DNA of 5,767 nt from Peptostreptococcus sp. (GTDB lineage: Bacteria; Bacillota; Clostridia; Peptostreptococcales; Peptostreptococcaceae): NCBI GenBank assembly GCA_020025095.1, contig JAHHSS010000091.1, forward strand, positions 1 through 5,767. The letters are read 5' to 3'. Under the pieces are notes generated by a model. The model worked only from the letters and a program-made list of their open reading frames with translations. It did not search any database and had not been told where the DNA came from. Below, piece after piece: positions 5,606 through 5,767 of this stretch (positions are counted from its first letter, which is position 1; every line of letters begins with the position of its first letter). A program made the translations under genes and the position numbers.

Positions 5606-5614
5606 ATTATACCA
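5606..5614 (-). promoter_or_regulatory. Extended -10 promoter of ecfA1-ecfA2-ecfT
   Basis: The minus strand reads TGGTATAAT: a perfect TATAAT (5606-5611) preceded by the TGn extension, the best promoter match in the window. No good -35 is found at 17 bases (TTAATA at 18 bases is weak), which is common for extended -10 promoters. The start is predicted at 5599, giving a leader of about 209 bases to ecfA1. It is the likely main promoter for the ecf operon. Confidence 0.65.
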
Positions 5615-5691
5615 CATATAAGATAGATATATTAACAAAAATACATTGAAAGATTTTAAAAATTCAGTTTAAAAGAAAATGGATTTTATAA

Positions 5692-5724
5692 TATCTTTAT
5701 TTTATCTTTATATTATCTTTAATA
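5692..5724. repeat. Three tandem 11-bp repeats
   Basis: TATCTTTA occurs at 5692-5699, 5703-5710 and 5714-5721, exactly 11 bases apart. The full units are TATCTTTATTT, TATCTTTATAT and TATCTTTAATA. They lie about 80 to 110 bases upstream of the extended -10 promoter. Eleven-base phasing puts the copies on one face of the helix, but a low-complexity origin is possible. Confidence 0.6.
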
Positions 5725-5767
5725 TAATTTTCAAGTAATTTTATTGTTATATTATTTACGATATTGT

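Larger units (their letters stand above)
5391..5767. other. Gene-free leader and upstream region of the ecf operon
   Basis: I see no credible gene in this stretch: all frames are closed by frequent stops and no tRNA or rRNA features are apparent. From the gene outwards it holds the ecfA1 ribosome site, a roughly 210-base transcript leader with only weak AT hairpins (for example AATG/CATT arms near 5481-5501), the extended -10 promoter with its hairpin, and the 11-bp repeats near the right edge. No recognisable riboswitch core was found. A second weak promoter-like pair on the minus strand is TTGAAA (5729-5734) with TATAAA (5707-5712). Confidence 0.6.

Noticed and set aside
1..5767. CRISPR array, insertion sequence or tRNA gene
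   Set aside because: No regularly spaced long repeats, transposase frames, terminal inverted repeats or cloverleaf-like sequence were seen.

Overview
The window is an AT-rich, low-GC chromosomal segment in which every supported gene lies on the minus strand. Canonical AGGAGG-type ribosome binding sites, AT-rich intergenic DNA, an ecfA1-ecfA2-ecfT module and a class I aroB followed by aroA all point to an anaerobic Firmicute of the class Clostridia. The aroB-aroA order is one I know from Clostridioides-type organisms, but I cannot name a species from the sequence.

In the direction of transcription (right to left), the window begins with about 377 bases without a gene (5391-5767). This stretch holds an extended -10 promoter (5606-5614), a short hairpin exactly at the predicted transcript start, and three tandem 11-bp repeats further upstream. 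It leads into ecfA1 (4554-5390), ecfA2 (3667-4569) and ecfT (2865-3674). These three overlap by 16 and 8 bases, so they are translationally coupled. They encode the two ATPases and the transmembrane coupling protein of a shared (group II) energy-coupling factor transporter for vitamins or metal ions. No substrate-binding S component is present here. A hairpin terminator (2826-2849) closes the module.

Next come a gene for a six-helix membrane protein with an N-terminal DUF1648 (SdpI-like) domain (2099-2734) and ogt, a methylated-DNA-protein cysteine methyltransferase (1560-2030). A roughly 260-base promoter-bearing gap with several palindromes separates ogt from aroB (236-1297), which encodes 3-dehydroquinate synthase. 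A short terminator-like hairpin and a possible new promoter follow. The first 30 codons of aroA (EPSP synthase) then run off the left edge at base 1. aroB and aroA act in the shikimate pathway to chorismate and the aromatic amino acids.

The genes therefore form three functional blocks: vitamin/metal uptake energisation, a small membrane-protein plus DNA-repair pair, and aromatic biosynthesis. I found no mobile element, tRNA, rRNA, CRISPR array or recognisable riboswitch. The window looks like ordinary core-genome DNA. The points worth a second look are regulatory, plus the divergent DUF1648 protein. I did not find convincing evidence of a new biological system.
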